A stretch of 64,000 nt of DNA from Viola odorata (taxonomy: Eukaryota > Streptophyta > Magnoliopsida > Malpighiales > Violaceae), in contig OY829540.1 in assembly GCA_963691705.1 (NCBI GenBank), positions 45,544,158 through 45,608,157 of the forward strand, read 5' to 3'. Position 1 is the stretch's first letter, and every line of letters starts with the position of its first letter. Below are positions 25,553 through 39,622 of the stretch, one piece after another. The notes under the pieces were generated by a model. The model saw only the letters and a program-made list of their open reading frames with translations, had not been told where the DNA came from and searched no databases. The position numbers were made by a program, and so were the translations under genes.

Positions 25553-27590
25553 CGTGACAAACACGATGTGAGGACGTGACCCTTCACAACGCTTCACAGA
25601 CAACATGTGCGGACGTGACCAGACACAACATTATCAGACGACATGTGAGGACGTGAGCAAACACAACATATAAAACACGATGTGGGGACGTGACCTTCAC
25701 AACGCTTAACAGACAACATGTACAGACGTGACCAGACACAACATTATCTGACGACATGTGCGGACGTGACCAAACACGATGTGGGGACGTGACCCTTCAC
25801 AACGCTTAACCGACAACATGTGCGGACGTGACCAGACACAACATTATCAGACGACATGTGCGGACGTGACCAAACACAACATTAAAAACACGATGTGTGG
25901 GCGTGACCCATCACAACGCTTAACAGACAACATGTGCAGACGTGAACTGACACAACATTATCAGACGACATGTGCGGATGTGACCAAACACGATGTGGGG
26001 ACGTGACCCTTCACAACGCTTAACAGACAACATGTGCGGACGTGACCAGACACAACATTAAAAACACGATGTGGTGACGTGACCCTTCACAAAGCTTAAC
26101 AGAGAACATGTGCAAACACAACATTAAAAACACGATGTGGGGACGTGACCCTTCACAACGCTTAACAGACAGCATGTGCAAACACAACATTAAAAACATG
26201 ATGTGGGGACGTGACCCTTCACAACGCTTAACAGACAACATGTGCAGACGTGACCAGACACAACATTATCAGACGACATGTGCGGAAGTGACCAAACACA
26301 ACATTGAAAACACGATGTGGGGACGTGACCCTTCACAACGCTTAACATACAACATGTGCGGACGTGACCAGACACAACATTATCAGACGACATGTGAGGA
26401 CGTGACCAAACACAACATATAAAACACGATGTGGGGACGTGACCTTCACAACGCTTAACAGACAACATGTACAGACGTGACCAGACACAACATTATCTGA
26501 CGACATGTGCGGACGTGACCAAACACGATGTGGGGACGTGACCCTTCACAACGCTTAACCGACAACATGTGCGGACGTGACCAGACACAACATTATCAGA
26601 CGACATGTGCGGACGTGACCAAACACAACATTAAAAACACGATGTGTGGGCGTGACCCATCACAACGCTTAACAGACAACATGTGCAGACGTGACCTGAC
26701 ACAACATTATCAGACGACATGTGCGGATGTGACCAAACACGATGTGGGGACGTGACCCTTCACAACGCTTAACAGACAACATGTGCGGACGTGACCAGAC
26801 ACAACATTAAAAACACGATGTGGTGACGTGACCCTTCACAAAGCTTAACAGAGAACATGTGCAAACACAACATTAAAAACACGATGTGGGGACGTGACCC
26901 TTCACAACGCTTAACAGACAGCATGTGCAAACACAACATTAAAAACATGATGTGGGGACGTGACCCTTCACAACGCTTAACAGACAACATGTGCAGACGT
27001 GACCAGACACAACATTATCAGACGACATGTGCGGAAGTGACCAAACACAACATTGAAAACACGATGTGGGGACGTGACCCTTCACAACGCTTAACAGAGA
27101 ACATGTGCGGACGTGACCAGACACAACATTATCAGACGACATGTGCGGACGTGAACAAACACAACATTAAAAACACGATGTGGGGACGTGACCCTTCACA
27201 ACGCTTAACAGACAACATGTGCGGACGTTACCAGACACAACATTATCAGACGACATGTGCGGACGCGACCAAAAACGATGTGGGGACGTGACCCTTCACA
27301 ACTCTTAACAGGCATCATGTGCGGACGTGACCAGACACAACATTATCAGACGACATGTGCGGATGTGAGCAAACACGATGTGGGGACGTGACCCTTCACA
27401 ACGCTTAACAGACAACATGTGCGGACGTGACCAAACACAACATTAAACATACGATGTGGGGACGTGACCTTTCACAACGCTTAACAGAAAACATGTGCAT
27501 ACGTGACCAGACACAACATTATTAGACGACATGTGCGGACGTGACCAAACACGATGTGAGGACGTAACCCTTCACAATGCTTAACAGACA
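25553..27590 (+). repeat. 2,491 bp higher-order repeat, partial copy 2
   Basis: About 2.0 kb of the second copy, again with the nested 749 bp duplication (66 bp pairs at 26108 and 26857). A one-base loss (GTGACAAACACGATG) lies near 25555 at its left edge. It departs near 27583, where CTTAACAG replaces CTTACCAG. This is the last 66 bp pair before a gap of about 20 kb. Confidence 0.84.
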
Positions 27591-27876
27591 ACATGTGCGG
27601 ACGTGACCAGACACAACATTATCAGACGACATGTGAGGACGTGACCAAACACAACATATAAAACACGATGTGGGGACGTGACCTTCACAACGCTTAACAG
27701 ACAACATGTACAGACGTGACCAGACACAACATTATCTGACGACATGTGCGGACGTGACCAAACACGATGTGGGGACGTGACCCTTCACAACGCTTAACCG
27801 ACAACATGTGCGGACGTGACCAGACACAACATTATCAGACGACATGTGCGGACGTGACCAAACACAACATTAAAAA
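27591..27876 (+). repeat. Start of the reduced array type
   Basis: From here the array goes straight into the GTGAGG / CATATAAAACAC / GTACAG / CTTAACCGAC series. The CTCTTAACAGG to GATATGG block and the 66 bp pair are absent until about 46,500. The change lies at the end of the 2,491 bp duplication. Confidence 0.65.
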
Positions 27877-29561
27877 CACGATGTGTGGGCGTGACCCATC
27901 ACAACGCTTAACAGACAACATGTGCAGACGTGACCAGACACAACATTATCAGACGACATGTGCGGATGTGACCAAACACGATGTGGGGACGTGACGCTTC
28001 ACAACGCTTAACAGACAAAATGTGCGGACGTGACCACACACAACATTAAAAACAAGATGTGGGGACGTGACCCTTCACAACGCTTAACAGACGACATGTG
28101 CAGACTTGACCAGACACAACATTATCAGATGACATGTGCGGACGTGACCAAACACAACATTAAAAATACGATGTGGGGACGTGACCCTTTAGAACGCTTA
28201 ACAGACAACATGTGCGGACGTGACCAGATACAACATTATAAGACGACATGTGCGAACGTTACCAGACACAACATTATCAGACAACATGTGCGGACGTGAC
28301 CAAACACGATGTGAGGACGTGACCCTTCACAAGCTTCACAGACAACATGTGCGGACGTGACCAGACACAACATTATCAGACGACATGTGCGGACGTGACC
28401 AAACACAACATTAAAAACACGATGTGTGGGCGTGACCCATCACAACGCTTAACAGACAACATGTGCAGACGTGACCAGACACAACATTATCAGACGACAT
28501 GTGCGGATGTGACCAAACACGATGTGGGGACGTGACCCTTCACAACGCTTAACAGACAACATGTGCGGACGTGACCAGACACAACATTATCAGACGACAT
28601 GTGAGGACGTGACCAAACACAACATATAAAACACGATGTGGGGACGTGACCTTCACAACGCTTAACAGACAACATGTACAGACGTGACCAGACACAACAT
28701 TATCTGACGACATGTGCGGACGTGACCAAACACGATGTGGGGACGTGACCCTTCACAACGCTTAACCGACAACATGTGCGGACGTGACCAGACACAACAT
28801 TATCAGACGACATGTGCGGACGTGACCAAACACAACATTAAAAACACGATGTGTGGGCGTGACCCATCACAACGCTTAACAGACAACATGTGCAGACGTG
28901 ACCAGACACAACATTATCAGACGACATGTGCGGATGTGACCAAACACGATGTGGGGACGTGACCCTTCACAACGCTTAACAGACAAAATGTGCGGACGTG
29001 ACCACACACAACATTAAAAATACGATGTGGGGACGTGACCCTTCACAACGCTTAACAGACTACATGTGCAGACTTGACCAGACACAACATTATCAGATGA
29101 CATGTGCGGACGTGACCAAACACAACATTAAAAATACGATGTGGGGACGTGACCCTTTAGAACGCTTAACAGACAACATGTGCGGACGTGACCAGACATA
29201 ACATTATCAGACGACATGTGCGGACGTGACCAAACACGATGTGAGGACGTGACCCTTCACAACGCTTCACAGACAACATGTGCGGACGTGACCAGACACA
29301 ACATTATAAGACGACATGTGAGGACGTGACCAAACACAACATATAAAACACGATGTGGGGACGTGACCTTCACAACGCTTAACAGACAACATGTACAGAC
29401 GTGACCAGACACAATATTATCTGACGACATGTGCGGACGTGACCAAACACGATGTGGGGACGTGACCCTTCACAACGCTTAACAGACAACATGTGCGGAC
29501 GTGACCAGACACAACATTATCAGACGACATGTGCGGACGTGACCAAACACAACATTAAATA
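27877..29561 (+). repeat. 1,685 bp higher-order repeat, copy 1
   Basis: Matches the next copy at offset 1,685. Shared variants include GTGACGCTTCAC near 27990/29675, GACAAAATGTG near 28015/29700, the GATACA...GAACGTTACC doublet near 28226/29911, CACAAGCTTCAC near 28329/30014 and CAGACTACATG near 29060/30745. The boundary is placed where ATTAAAAACACG here (near 27870) corresponds to ATTAAATACACG in the next copy. Confidence 0.85.
28217..28292 (+). repeat. A-A doublet module with GATACA and GAACGTTACC (exemplar)
   Basis: Two A monomers in a row. The first reads GACCAGATACAACATTATAAG; the second begins GAACGTTACC and ends CAGACAACATGTGCGG. A short B with GTGAGG and a C with CACAAGCTTCAC follow. 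GAACGTTACC recurs near 29936, 36511, 37466, 39928, 42391, 44854, 51726, 56305 and 63992. I saw none before 28,200. Some copies have CATTGTAAG instead of CATTATAAG. Confidence 0.87.
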
Positions 29562-31246
29562 CACGATGTGTGGGCGTGACCCATCACAACGCTTAACAGA
29601 CAACATGTGCAGACGTGACCAGACACAACATTATCAGACGACATGTGCGGATGTGACCAAACACGATGTGGGGACGTGACGCTTCACAACGCTTAACAGA
29701 CAAAATGTGCGGACGTGACCACACACAACATTAAAAACAAGATGTGGGGACGTGACCCTTCACAACGCTTAACAGACGACATGTGCAGACTTGACCAGAC
29801 ACAACATTATCAGATGACATGTGCGGACGTGACCAAACACAACATTAAAAATACGATGTGGGGACGTGACCCTTTAGAACGCTTAACAGACAACATGTGC
29901 GGACGTGACCAGATACAACATTATAAGACGACATGTGCGAACGTTACCAGACACAACATTATCAGACAACATGTGCGGACGTGACCAAACACGATGTGAG
30001 GACGTGACCCTTCACAAGCTTCACAGACAACATGTGCGGACGTGACCAGACACAACATTATCAGACGACATGTGCGGACGTGACCAAACACAACATTAAA
30101 AACACGATGTGTGGGCGTGACCCATCACAACGCTTAACAGACAACATGTGCAGACGTGACCAGACACAACATTATCAGACGACATGTGCGGATGTGACCA
30201 AACACGATGTGGGGACGTGACCCTTCACAACGCTTAACAGACAACATGTGCGGACGTGACCAGACACAACATTATCAGACGACATGTGAGGACGTGACCA
30301 AACACAACATATAAAACACGATGTGGGGACGTGACCTTCACAACGCTTAACAGACAACATGTACAGACGTGACCAGACACAACATTATCTGACGACATGT
30401 GCGGACGTGACCAAACACGATGTGGGGACGTGACCCTTCACAACGCTTAACCGACAACATGTGCGGACGTGACCAGACACAACATTATCAGACGACATGT
30501 GCGGACGTGACCAAACACAACATTAAAAACACGATGTGTGGGCGTGACCCATCACAACGCTTAACAGACAACATGTGCAGACGTGACCAGACACAACATT
30601 ATCAGACGACATGTGCGGATGTGACCAAACACGATGTGGGGACGTGACCCTTCACAACGCTTAACAGACAAAATGTGCGGACGTGACCACACACAACATT
30701 AAAAATACGATGTGGGGACGTGACCCTTCACAACGCTTAACAGACTACATGTGCAGACTTGACCAGACACAACATTATCAGATGACATGTGCGGACGTGA
30801 CCAAACACAACATTAAAAATACGATGTGGGGACGTGACCCTTTAGAACGCTTAACAGACAACATGTGCGGACGTGACCAGACATAACATTATCAGACGAC
30901 ATGTGCGGACGTGACCAAACACGATGTGAGGACGTGACCCTTCACAACGCTTCACAGACAACATGTGCGGACGTGACCAGACACAACATTATAAGACGAC
31001 ATGTGAGGACGTGACCAAACACAACATATAAAACACGATGTGGGGACGTGACCTTCACAACGCTTAACAGACAACATGTACAGACGTGACCAGACACAAT
31101 ATTATCTGACGACATGTGCGGACGTGACCAAACACGATGTGGGGACGTGACCCTTCACAACGCTTAACAGACAACATGTGCGGACGTGACCAGACACAAC
31201 ATTATCAGACGACATGTGCGGACGTGACCAAACACAACATTAAATA
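29562..31246 (+). repeat. 1,685 bp higher-order repeat, copy 2
   Basis: The second copy, apparently near-identical, ending with ATTAAATACACG near 31240. It diverges from the period by about 31365, where CCTTCAC replaces GCTTCAC. Confidence 0.85.
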
Positions 31247-31990
31247 CACGATGTGTGGGCGTGACCCATCACAACGCTTAACAGACAACATGTGCAGACG
31301 TGACCAGACACAACATTATCAGACGACATGTGCGGATGTGACCAAACACGATGTGGGGACGTGACCCTTCACAACGCTTAACAGACAACATGTGCGGACA
31401 TGACCAGACACAACATTATCAGACGACATGTGAGGACGTGACAAAACACAACATATAAAACACGATGTGGGGACGTGACCTTCACAACGCTTAACAGACA
31501 ACATGTACAGACGTGACCAGACACAACATTATCTGACGACATGTGCGGACGTGACCAAACACGATGTGGGGACGTGACCCTTCACAACGCTTAACAGACA
31601 ACATGTGCGGACGTGACCAGACACAACATTATCAGACGACATGTGCGGACGTGACCAAACACAACATTAAAAACACGATGTGTGGGCGTGACCCATCACA
31701 ACGCTTAACAGACAACATCTGCAGACGTGACCAGACACAACATTATCAGACGACATGTGCGGATGTGACCAAACACGATGTGGGGACGTGACCCTTCACA
31801 ACGCTTAACAGACAACATGTGCGGACATGACCAGACACAACATTATCAGACGACATGTGAGGACGTGACAAAACACAACATATAAAACACGATGTGGGGA
31901 CGTGACCTTCACAACGCTTAACAGACAACATGTACAGACGTGACCAGACACAACATTATCTGACGACATGTGCGGACGTGACCAAACACG
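31137..31990 (+). repeat. 427 bp tandem duplication
   Basis: 31137-31563 is repeated at 31564-31990. The unit has four trimers (100+113+100+114 bp) with GACATGACCAG and GTGACAAAACAC as shared markers. The same 427 bp spacing recurs at 33021/33448, 34905/35332, 38663/39090, 41126/41553 and 43589/44016, so the duplication came before the 1,884 and 2,463 bp expansions. Confidence 0.85.
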
Positions 31991-33133
31991 ATGTGGGGAC
32001 GTGACCCTTCACAACGCTTAACCGACAACATGTGCGGACATGACCAGACACAACATTATCAGACGACATGTGCGGATGTGACCAAACACGATGTGGGGAC
32101 GTGACCCTTCACAACGCTTAACAGACAACATGTGCGGACGTGACCAGACACAACATTATCAAACGACATGTGAGGACGTGACCAAACACAACATATAAAA
32201 CACGATGTGGGGACGTGACCTTCACAACGCTTAACAGACAACATGTACAGACGTGACCAGACACAACATTATCTGACGACATGTGCGGACGTGACCAAAC
32301 ACGATGTGGGGACGTGACCCTTCACAACGCTTAACCGACAACATGTGCGGACGTGACCAGACACAACATTATCAGACGACATGTGCGGACGTGACCAAAC
32401 ACAACACTAAAAACACGATGTGTGGGCGTGACCCATCACAACGCTTAACAGACAACATGTGCAGACGTGACCAGACACAACATTATCAGACGACATGTGC
32501 GGATGTGACCAAACACGATGTGGGGACGTGACCCTTCACAACGCTTAACAGACAAAATGTGCGGACGTGACCACACACAACATTAAAAATACGATGTGGG
32601 GACGTGACCCTTCACAACGCTTAACAGACGACATGTGCAGACTTGACCAGACACAACATTATCAGATGACATGTGCGGACGTGACCAAACACAACATTAA
32701 AAATACGATGTGGGGACGTGACCCTTTAGAACGCTTAACAGACAACATGTGCGGACGTGACCAGACATAACATTATCAGACGACATGTGCGGACGTGACC
32801 AAACACGATGTGAGGACGTGACCCTTCACAACGCTTCACAGACAACATGTGCGGACGTGACCAGACACAACATTATAAGACGACATGTGAGGACGTGACC
32901 AAACACAACATATAAAACACGATGTGGGGACGTGACCTTCACAACGCTTAACAGACAACATGTACAGACGTGACCAGACACAATATTATCTGACGACATG
33001 TGCGGACGTGACCAAACACGATGTGGGGACGTGACCCTTCACAACGCTTAACAGACAACATGTGCGGACGTGACCAGACACAACATTATCAGACGACATG
33101 TGCGGACGTGACCAAACACAACATTAAAAACAC
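31250..33133 (+). repeat. 1,884 bp higher-order repeat, copy 1
   Basis: Matches the next copy at offset 1,884. Shared markers include GACATGACCAG near 32034/33918, ATTATCAAACGAC near 32155/34039 and CACTAAAAAC near 32404/34288. A private ACATCTGCAG lies near 31715. Confidence 0.82.
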
Positions 33134-35017
33134 GATGTGTGGGCGTGACCCATCACAACGCTTAACAGACAACATGTGCAGACGTGACCAGACACAACAT
33201 TATCAGACGACATGTGCGGATGTGACCAAACACGATGTGGGGACGTGACCCTTCACAACGCTTAACAGACAACATGTGCGGACATGACAAGACACAACAT
33301 AATCAGACGACATGTGAGGACGTGACAAAACACAACATATAAAACACGATGTGGGGACGTGACCTTCACAACGCTTAACAGACAACATGTACAGACGTGA
33401 CCAGACACAACATTATCTGACGACATGTGCGGACGTGACCAAACACGATGTGGGGACGTGACCCTTCACAACGCTTAACAGACAACATGTGCGGACGTGA
33501 CCAGACACAACATTATCAGACGACATGTGCGGACGTGACCAAACACAACATTAAAAACACGATGTGTGGGCGTGACCCATCACAACGCTTAACAGACAAC
33601 ATGTGCAGACGTGACCAGACACAACATTATCAGACGACATGTGCGGATGTGACCAAACACGATGTGGGGACGTGACCCTTCACAACGCTTAACAGACAAC
33701 ATGTGCGGACAAGACCAGACACAACATTATCAGACGACATGTGAGGACGTGACAAAACACAACATATAAAACACGATGTGGGGACGTGACCTTCACAACG
33801 CTTAACAGACAACATGTACAGACGTGACCAGACACAACATTATCTGACGACATGTGCGGACGTGACCAAACACGATGTGGGGACGTGACCCTTCACAACG
33901 CTTAACCGACAACATGTGCGGACATGACCAGACACAACATTATCAGACGACATGTGCGGATGTGACCAAACACGATGTGGGGACGTGACCCTTCACAACG
34001 CTTAACAGACAACATGTGCGGACGTGACCAGACACAACATTATCAAACGACATGTGAGGACGTGACCAAACACAACATATAAAACACGATGTGGGGACGT
34101 GACCTTCACAACGCTTAACAGACAACATGTACAGACGTGACCAGACACAACATTATCTGACGACATGTGCGGACGTGACCAAACACGATGTGGGGACGTG
34201 ACCCTTCACAACGCTTAACCGACAACATGTGCGGACGTGACCAGACACAACATTATCAGACGACATGTGCGGACGTGACCAAACACAACACTAAAAACAC
34301 GATGTGTGGGCGTGACCCATCACAACGCTTAACAGACAACATGTGCAGACGTGACCAGACACAACATTATCAGACGACATGTGCGGATGTGACCAAACAC
34401 GATGTGGGGACGTGACCCTTCACAACGCTTAACAGACAAAATGTGCGGACGTGACCACACACAACATTAAAAATACGATGTGGGGACGTGACCCTTCACA
34501 ACGCTTAACAGACGACATGTGCAGACTTGACCAGACACAACATTATCAGATGACATGTGCGGACGTGACCAAACACAACATTAAAAATACGATGTGGGGA
34601 CGTGACCCTTTAGAACGCTTAACAGACAACATGTGCGGACGTGACCAGACATAACATTATCAGACGACATGTGCGGACGTGACCAAACACGATGTGAGGA
34701 CGTGACCCTTCACAACGCTTCACAGACAACATGTGCGGACGTGACCAGACACAACATTATAAGACGACATGTGAGGACGTGACCAAACACAACATATAAA
34801 ACACGATGTGGGGACGTGACCTTCACAACGCTTAACAGACAACATGTACAGACGTGACCAGACACAATATTATCTGACGACATGTGCGGACGTGACCAAA
34901 CACGATGTGGGGACGTGACCCTTCACAACGCTTAACAGACAACATGTGCGGACGTGACCAGACACAACATTATCAGACGACATGTGCGGACGTGACCAAA
35001 CACAACATTAAAAACAC
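33134..35017 (+). repeat. 1,884 bp higher-order repeat, copy 2
   Basis: The second copy. Private changes include GACATGACAAGAC with CATAATCAG near 33290 and GACAAGACCAG near 33708. Confidence 0.82.
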
Positions 35018-35720
35018 GATGTGTGGGCGTGACCCATCACAACGCTTAACAGACAACATGTGCAGACGTGACCAGACACAACATTATCAGACGACATGTG
35101 CGGATGTGACCAAACACGATGTGGGGACGTGACCCTTCACAACGCTTAACAGACAACATGTGCGGACATGACCAGACACAACATTATCAGACGACATGTG
35201 AGGACGTGACAAAACACAACATATAAAACACGATGTGGGGACGTGACCTTCACAACGCTTAACAGACAACATGTACAGACGTGACCAGACACAACATTAT
35301 CTGACGACATGTGCGGACGTGACCAAACACGATGTGGGGACGTGACCCTTCACAACGCTTAACAGACAACATGTGCGGACGTGACCAGACACAACATTAT
35401 CAGACGACATGTGCGGACGTGACCAAACACAACATTAAAAACACGATGTGTGGGCGTGACCCATCACAACGCTTAACAGACAACATGTGCAGACGTGACC
35501 AGACACAACATTATCAGACGACATGTGCGGATGTGACCAAACACGATGTGGGGACGTGACCCTTCACAACGCTTAACAGACAACATGTGCGGACATGACC
35601 AGACACAACATTATCAGACGACATGTGAGGACGTGACAAAACACAACATATAAAACACGATGTGGGGACGTGACCTTCACAACGCTTAACAGACAACATG
35701 TACAGACGTGACCAGACACA
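35018..35720 (+). repeat. 1,884 bp higher-order repeat, partial copy 3
   Basis: Continues the period for about 700 bp up to the CATATAAAACAC block near 35645, then changes to the 441 bp spacing. Confidence 0.75.
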
Positions 35721-36213
35721 ACATTATCAGACGACATGTGCGGACGTGACCAAACACAACATTAAAAACACGATGTGGGGACGTGACCCTTCACAACGCT
35801 TAACAGACAACATGTGCGGACGTGACCAGACACAACATTATCAGACGACATGTGCGGACGTGACCAAACACAACATTAAAAACACGATGTGTGGGCGTGA
35901 CCCATCACAACGCTTAACAGACAACATGTGCAGACGTGACCAGACACAACATTATCAGACGACATGTGCGGATGTGACCAAACACGATGTGGGGACGTGA
36001 CCCTTCACAACGCTTAACAGACAACATGTGCGGACATGACCAGACACAACATTATCAGACGACATGTGAGGACGTGACAAAACACAACATATAAAACACG
36101 ATGTGGGGACGTGACCTTCACAACGCTTAACAGACAACATGTACAGACGTGACCAGACACAACATTATCAGACGACATGTGCGGACGTGACCAAACACAA
36201 CATTAAAAACACG
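35332..36213 (+). repeat. 441 bp tandem pair (427 bp unit with long B in place of short B)
   Basis: 35332-35772 and 35773-36213 correspond at offset 441. That is 427 + 14 bp, exactly the length difference between short and long B. The GTACAG A monomer here reads ATTATCAGAC and is followed by long B instead of the usual ATTATCTGAC with short B. This looks like exchange with another trimer. Confidence 0.8.
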
Positions 36214-37159
36214 ATGTGGGGACGTGACCCTTCACAACGCTTAACAGACAACATGTGCAGGCGTGACCAGACACAACATTATCAGACGACATGTGCGGAA
36301 GTGACCAAACACAACATTGAAAACACGATGTGGGGACATGACCCTTCACAACGCTTAACAGAGAACATGTGCGGACGTGACCAGACACAACATTATCAGA
36401 CGACATGTGCGGACGTGACCAAACACGATGTGGGGACGTGACCCTTCACAACGCTTAACAGACAACATGTGCGGACGTGACCAGATACAACATTGTAAGA
36501 CGACATGTGCGAACGTTACCAGACACAACATTATCAGACAACATGTGCGGACGTGACCAAACACGATGTGAGGACGTGACCCTTCACAAGCTTCACAGAC
36601 AACATGTGCGGACGTGACCAGACACAACATTATCAGACGACATGTGCGGACGTGACCAAACACAACATTAAAAACACGATGTGTAGGCGTGACCCATCAC
36701 AACGCTTAACAGACAACATGTGCAGACGTGACCAGACACAACATTAAAAACACGATGTGGTGACGTGACCCTTCACAAAGCTTAACAGAGAACATGTGCA
36801 GACGTGACCAGACACAACATTATCAGACGACATGTGCGGATGTGACCAAACACGATGTGGGGACGTGACCCTTCACAACGCTTAACAGACAACATGTGCG
36901 GACGTGACCAGACACAACATTATCAGACGACATGTGAGGACGTGACCAAACACAACATATAAAACACGATGTGGGGACGTGACCTTCACAACGCTTAACA
37001 GACAACTTGTACAGACGTGACCAGACACAACATTATCTGACGACATGTGCGGACGTGACCAAACACGATGTGGGGACGTGACCCTTCACAACGCTTAACC
37101 GACAACATGTGCGGACGTGACCAGACACAACATTATCAGACGACATGTGCGGACGTGAC
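36214..37159 (+). repeat. Transition segment with 954 bp offset
   Basis: About 36240-36680 matches 37194-37634 at offset 954: GTGCAGGCG, GAAGTG/ATTGAAAAC, GATACA/CATTGTAAG, GAACGTTACC and CACAAGCTT or CACAAACTT. Between them lie TGTAGGCGTG near 36682, an A/B hybrid with CACAAAGCTTAACAGAGAAC near 36750 and a private CAACTTGTACAG near 37003. Confidence 0.75.
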
Positions 37160-39622
37160 CAAACACGATGTGGGGACGTGACCCTTCACAACGCTTAACA
37201 GACAACATGTGCAGGCGTGACCAGACACAACATTATCAGACGACATGTGCGGAAGTGACCAAACACAACATTGAAAACACGATGTGGGGACGTGACCCTT
37301 CACAACGCTTAACAGAGAACATGTGCGGACGTGACCAGACACAACATTATCAGACGACATGTGCGGACGTGACCAAACACGATGTGGGGACGTGACCCTT
37401 CACAACGCTTAACAGACAACATGTGCGGACGTGACCAGATACAACATTGTAAGATGACATGTGCGAACGTTACCAGACACAACATTATCAGACAACATGT
37501 GCGGACGTGACCAAACACGATGTGAGGACGTGACCCTTCACAAACTTCACAGACAACATGTGCGGACGTGACCAGACACAACATTATCAGACGACATGTG
37601 CGGACGTGACCAAACACAACATTAAAAACACGATGTGTGGGCGTGACCCATCACAACGCTTAACAGACAACATGTGCAGACGTGACCAGACACAACATTA
37701 TCAGACGACATGTGCGGATGTGACCAAACACGATGTGGGGACGTGACCCTTCACAACGCTTAACAGACAACATGTGCGGACGTGACCAGACACAACATTA
37801 TCAAACGACATGTGAGGACGTGACCAAACACAACATATAAAACACGATGTGGGGACGTGACCTTCACAACGCTTAACAGACAACATGTACAGACGTGACC
37901 AGACACAACATTATCTGACGACATGTGCGGACGTGACCAAACACGATGTGGGGACGTGACCCTTCACAACGCTTAACCGATAACATGTGCGGACGTGACC
38001 AGACACAACATTATCAGACGACATGTGCGGACGTGACCAAACACAACACTAAAAACACGATGTGTGGGCGTGACCCATCACAACGCTTAACAGACAACAT
38101 GTGCAGACGTGACCAGACACAACATTATCAGACGACATGTGCGGATGTGACCAAACACGATGTGGGGACGTGACCCTTCACAACGCTTAACAGACAAAAT
38201 GTGCGGACGTGACCACACACAACATTAAAAATACGATGTGGGGACGTGACCCTTCACAACGCTTAACAGACGACATGTGCAGACTTGACCAGACACAACA
38301 TTATCAGATGACATGTGCGGACGTGACCAAACACAACATTAAAAATACGATGTGGGGACGTGACCCTTTAGAACGCTTAACAGACAACATGTGCGGACGT
38401 GACCAGACATAACATTATCAGACGACATGTGCGGACGTGACCAAACACGATGTGAGGACGTGACCCTTCACAACGCTTCACAGACAACATGTGCGGACGT
38501 GACCAGACACAACATTATAAGACGACATGTGAGGACGTGACCAAACACAACATATAAAACACGATGTGGGGACGTGACCTTCACAACGCTTAACAGACAA
38601 CATGTACAGACGTGACCAGACACAATATTATCTGACGACATGTGCGGACGTGACCAAACACGATGTGGGGACGTGACCCTTCACAACGCTTAACAAACAA
38701 CATGTGCGGACGTGACCAGACACAACATTATCAGACGACATGTGCGGACGTGACCAAACACAACATTAAAAACACGATGTGTGGGCGTGACCCATCACAA
38801 CGCTTAACAGACAACATGTGCAGACGTGACCAGACACAACATTATCAGACGACATGTGCGGATGTGACCAAACACGATGTGGGGACGTGACCCTTCACAA
38901 CGCTTAACAGACAACATGTGCGGACATGACCAGACACAACATTATCAGACGACATGTGAGGACGTGACAAAACACAACATATAAAACACGATGTGGGGAC
39001 GTGACCTTCACAACGCTTAACAGACAACATGTACAGACGTGACCAGACACAACATTATCTGACGACATGTGCGGACGTGACCAAACACGATGTGGGGACG
39101 TGACCCTTCACAACGCTTAACAGACAACATGTGCGGACGTGACCAGACACAACATTATCAGACGACATGTGCGGACGTGACCAAACACAACATTAAAAAC
39201 ACGATGTGTGGGCGTGACCCATCACAACGCTTAACAGACAACATGTGCAGACGTGACCAGACACAACATTATCAGACGACATGTGCGGATGTGACCAAAC
39301 ACGATGTGGGGACGTGACCCTTCACAACGCTTAACAGACAACATGTGCGGACATGACCAGACACAACATTATCAGACGACATGTGAGGACGTGACAAAAC
39401 ACAACATATAAAACACGATGTGGGGACGTGACCTTCACAACGCTTAACAGACAACATGTACAGACGTGACCAGACACAACATTATCTGACGACATGTGCG
39501 GACGTGACCAAACACGATGTGGGGACGTGACCCTTCACAACGCTTAACCGACAACATGTGCGGACGTGACCAGACACAACATTATCAGACGACATGTGCG
39601 GACGTGACCAAACACAACATTA
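37160..39622 (+). repeat. 2,463 bp higher-order repeat, copy 1
   Basis: The first of three full copies. Markers in order: GTGCAGGCG, GAAGTG with ATTGAAAAC, GATACA doublet with GAACGTTACC, TGTGGGCG, ATTATCAAACGAC, CACTAAAAAC, GACAAAATGTG, ACTTGACC, CTTTAGAACGC, CAGACATAAC, GCTTCACAG, ATTATAAGACG, CAATATTATCTG, then the 427 bp pair. Private changes here include GTAAGATGAC near 37450 and CCGATAACATG near 37979. Confidence 0.87.

Noticed and set aside
28251..28260. AACGTT and ACATGT palindromes as regulatory operators
   Set aside because: They are short, arise from the monomer sequence and have no gene beside them.
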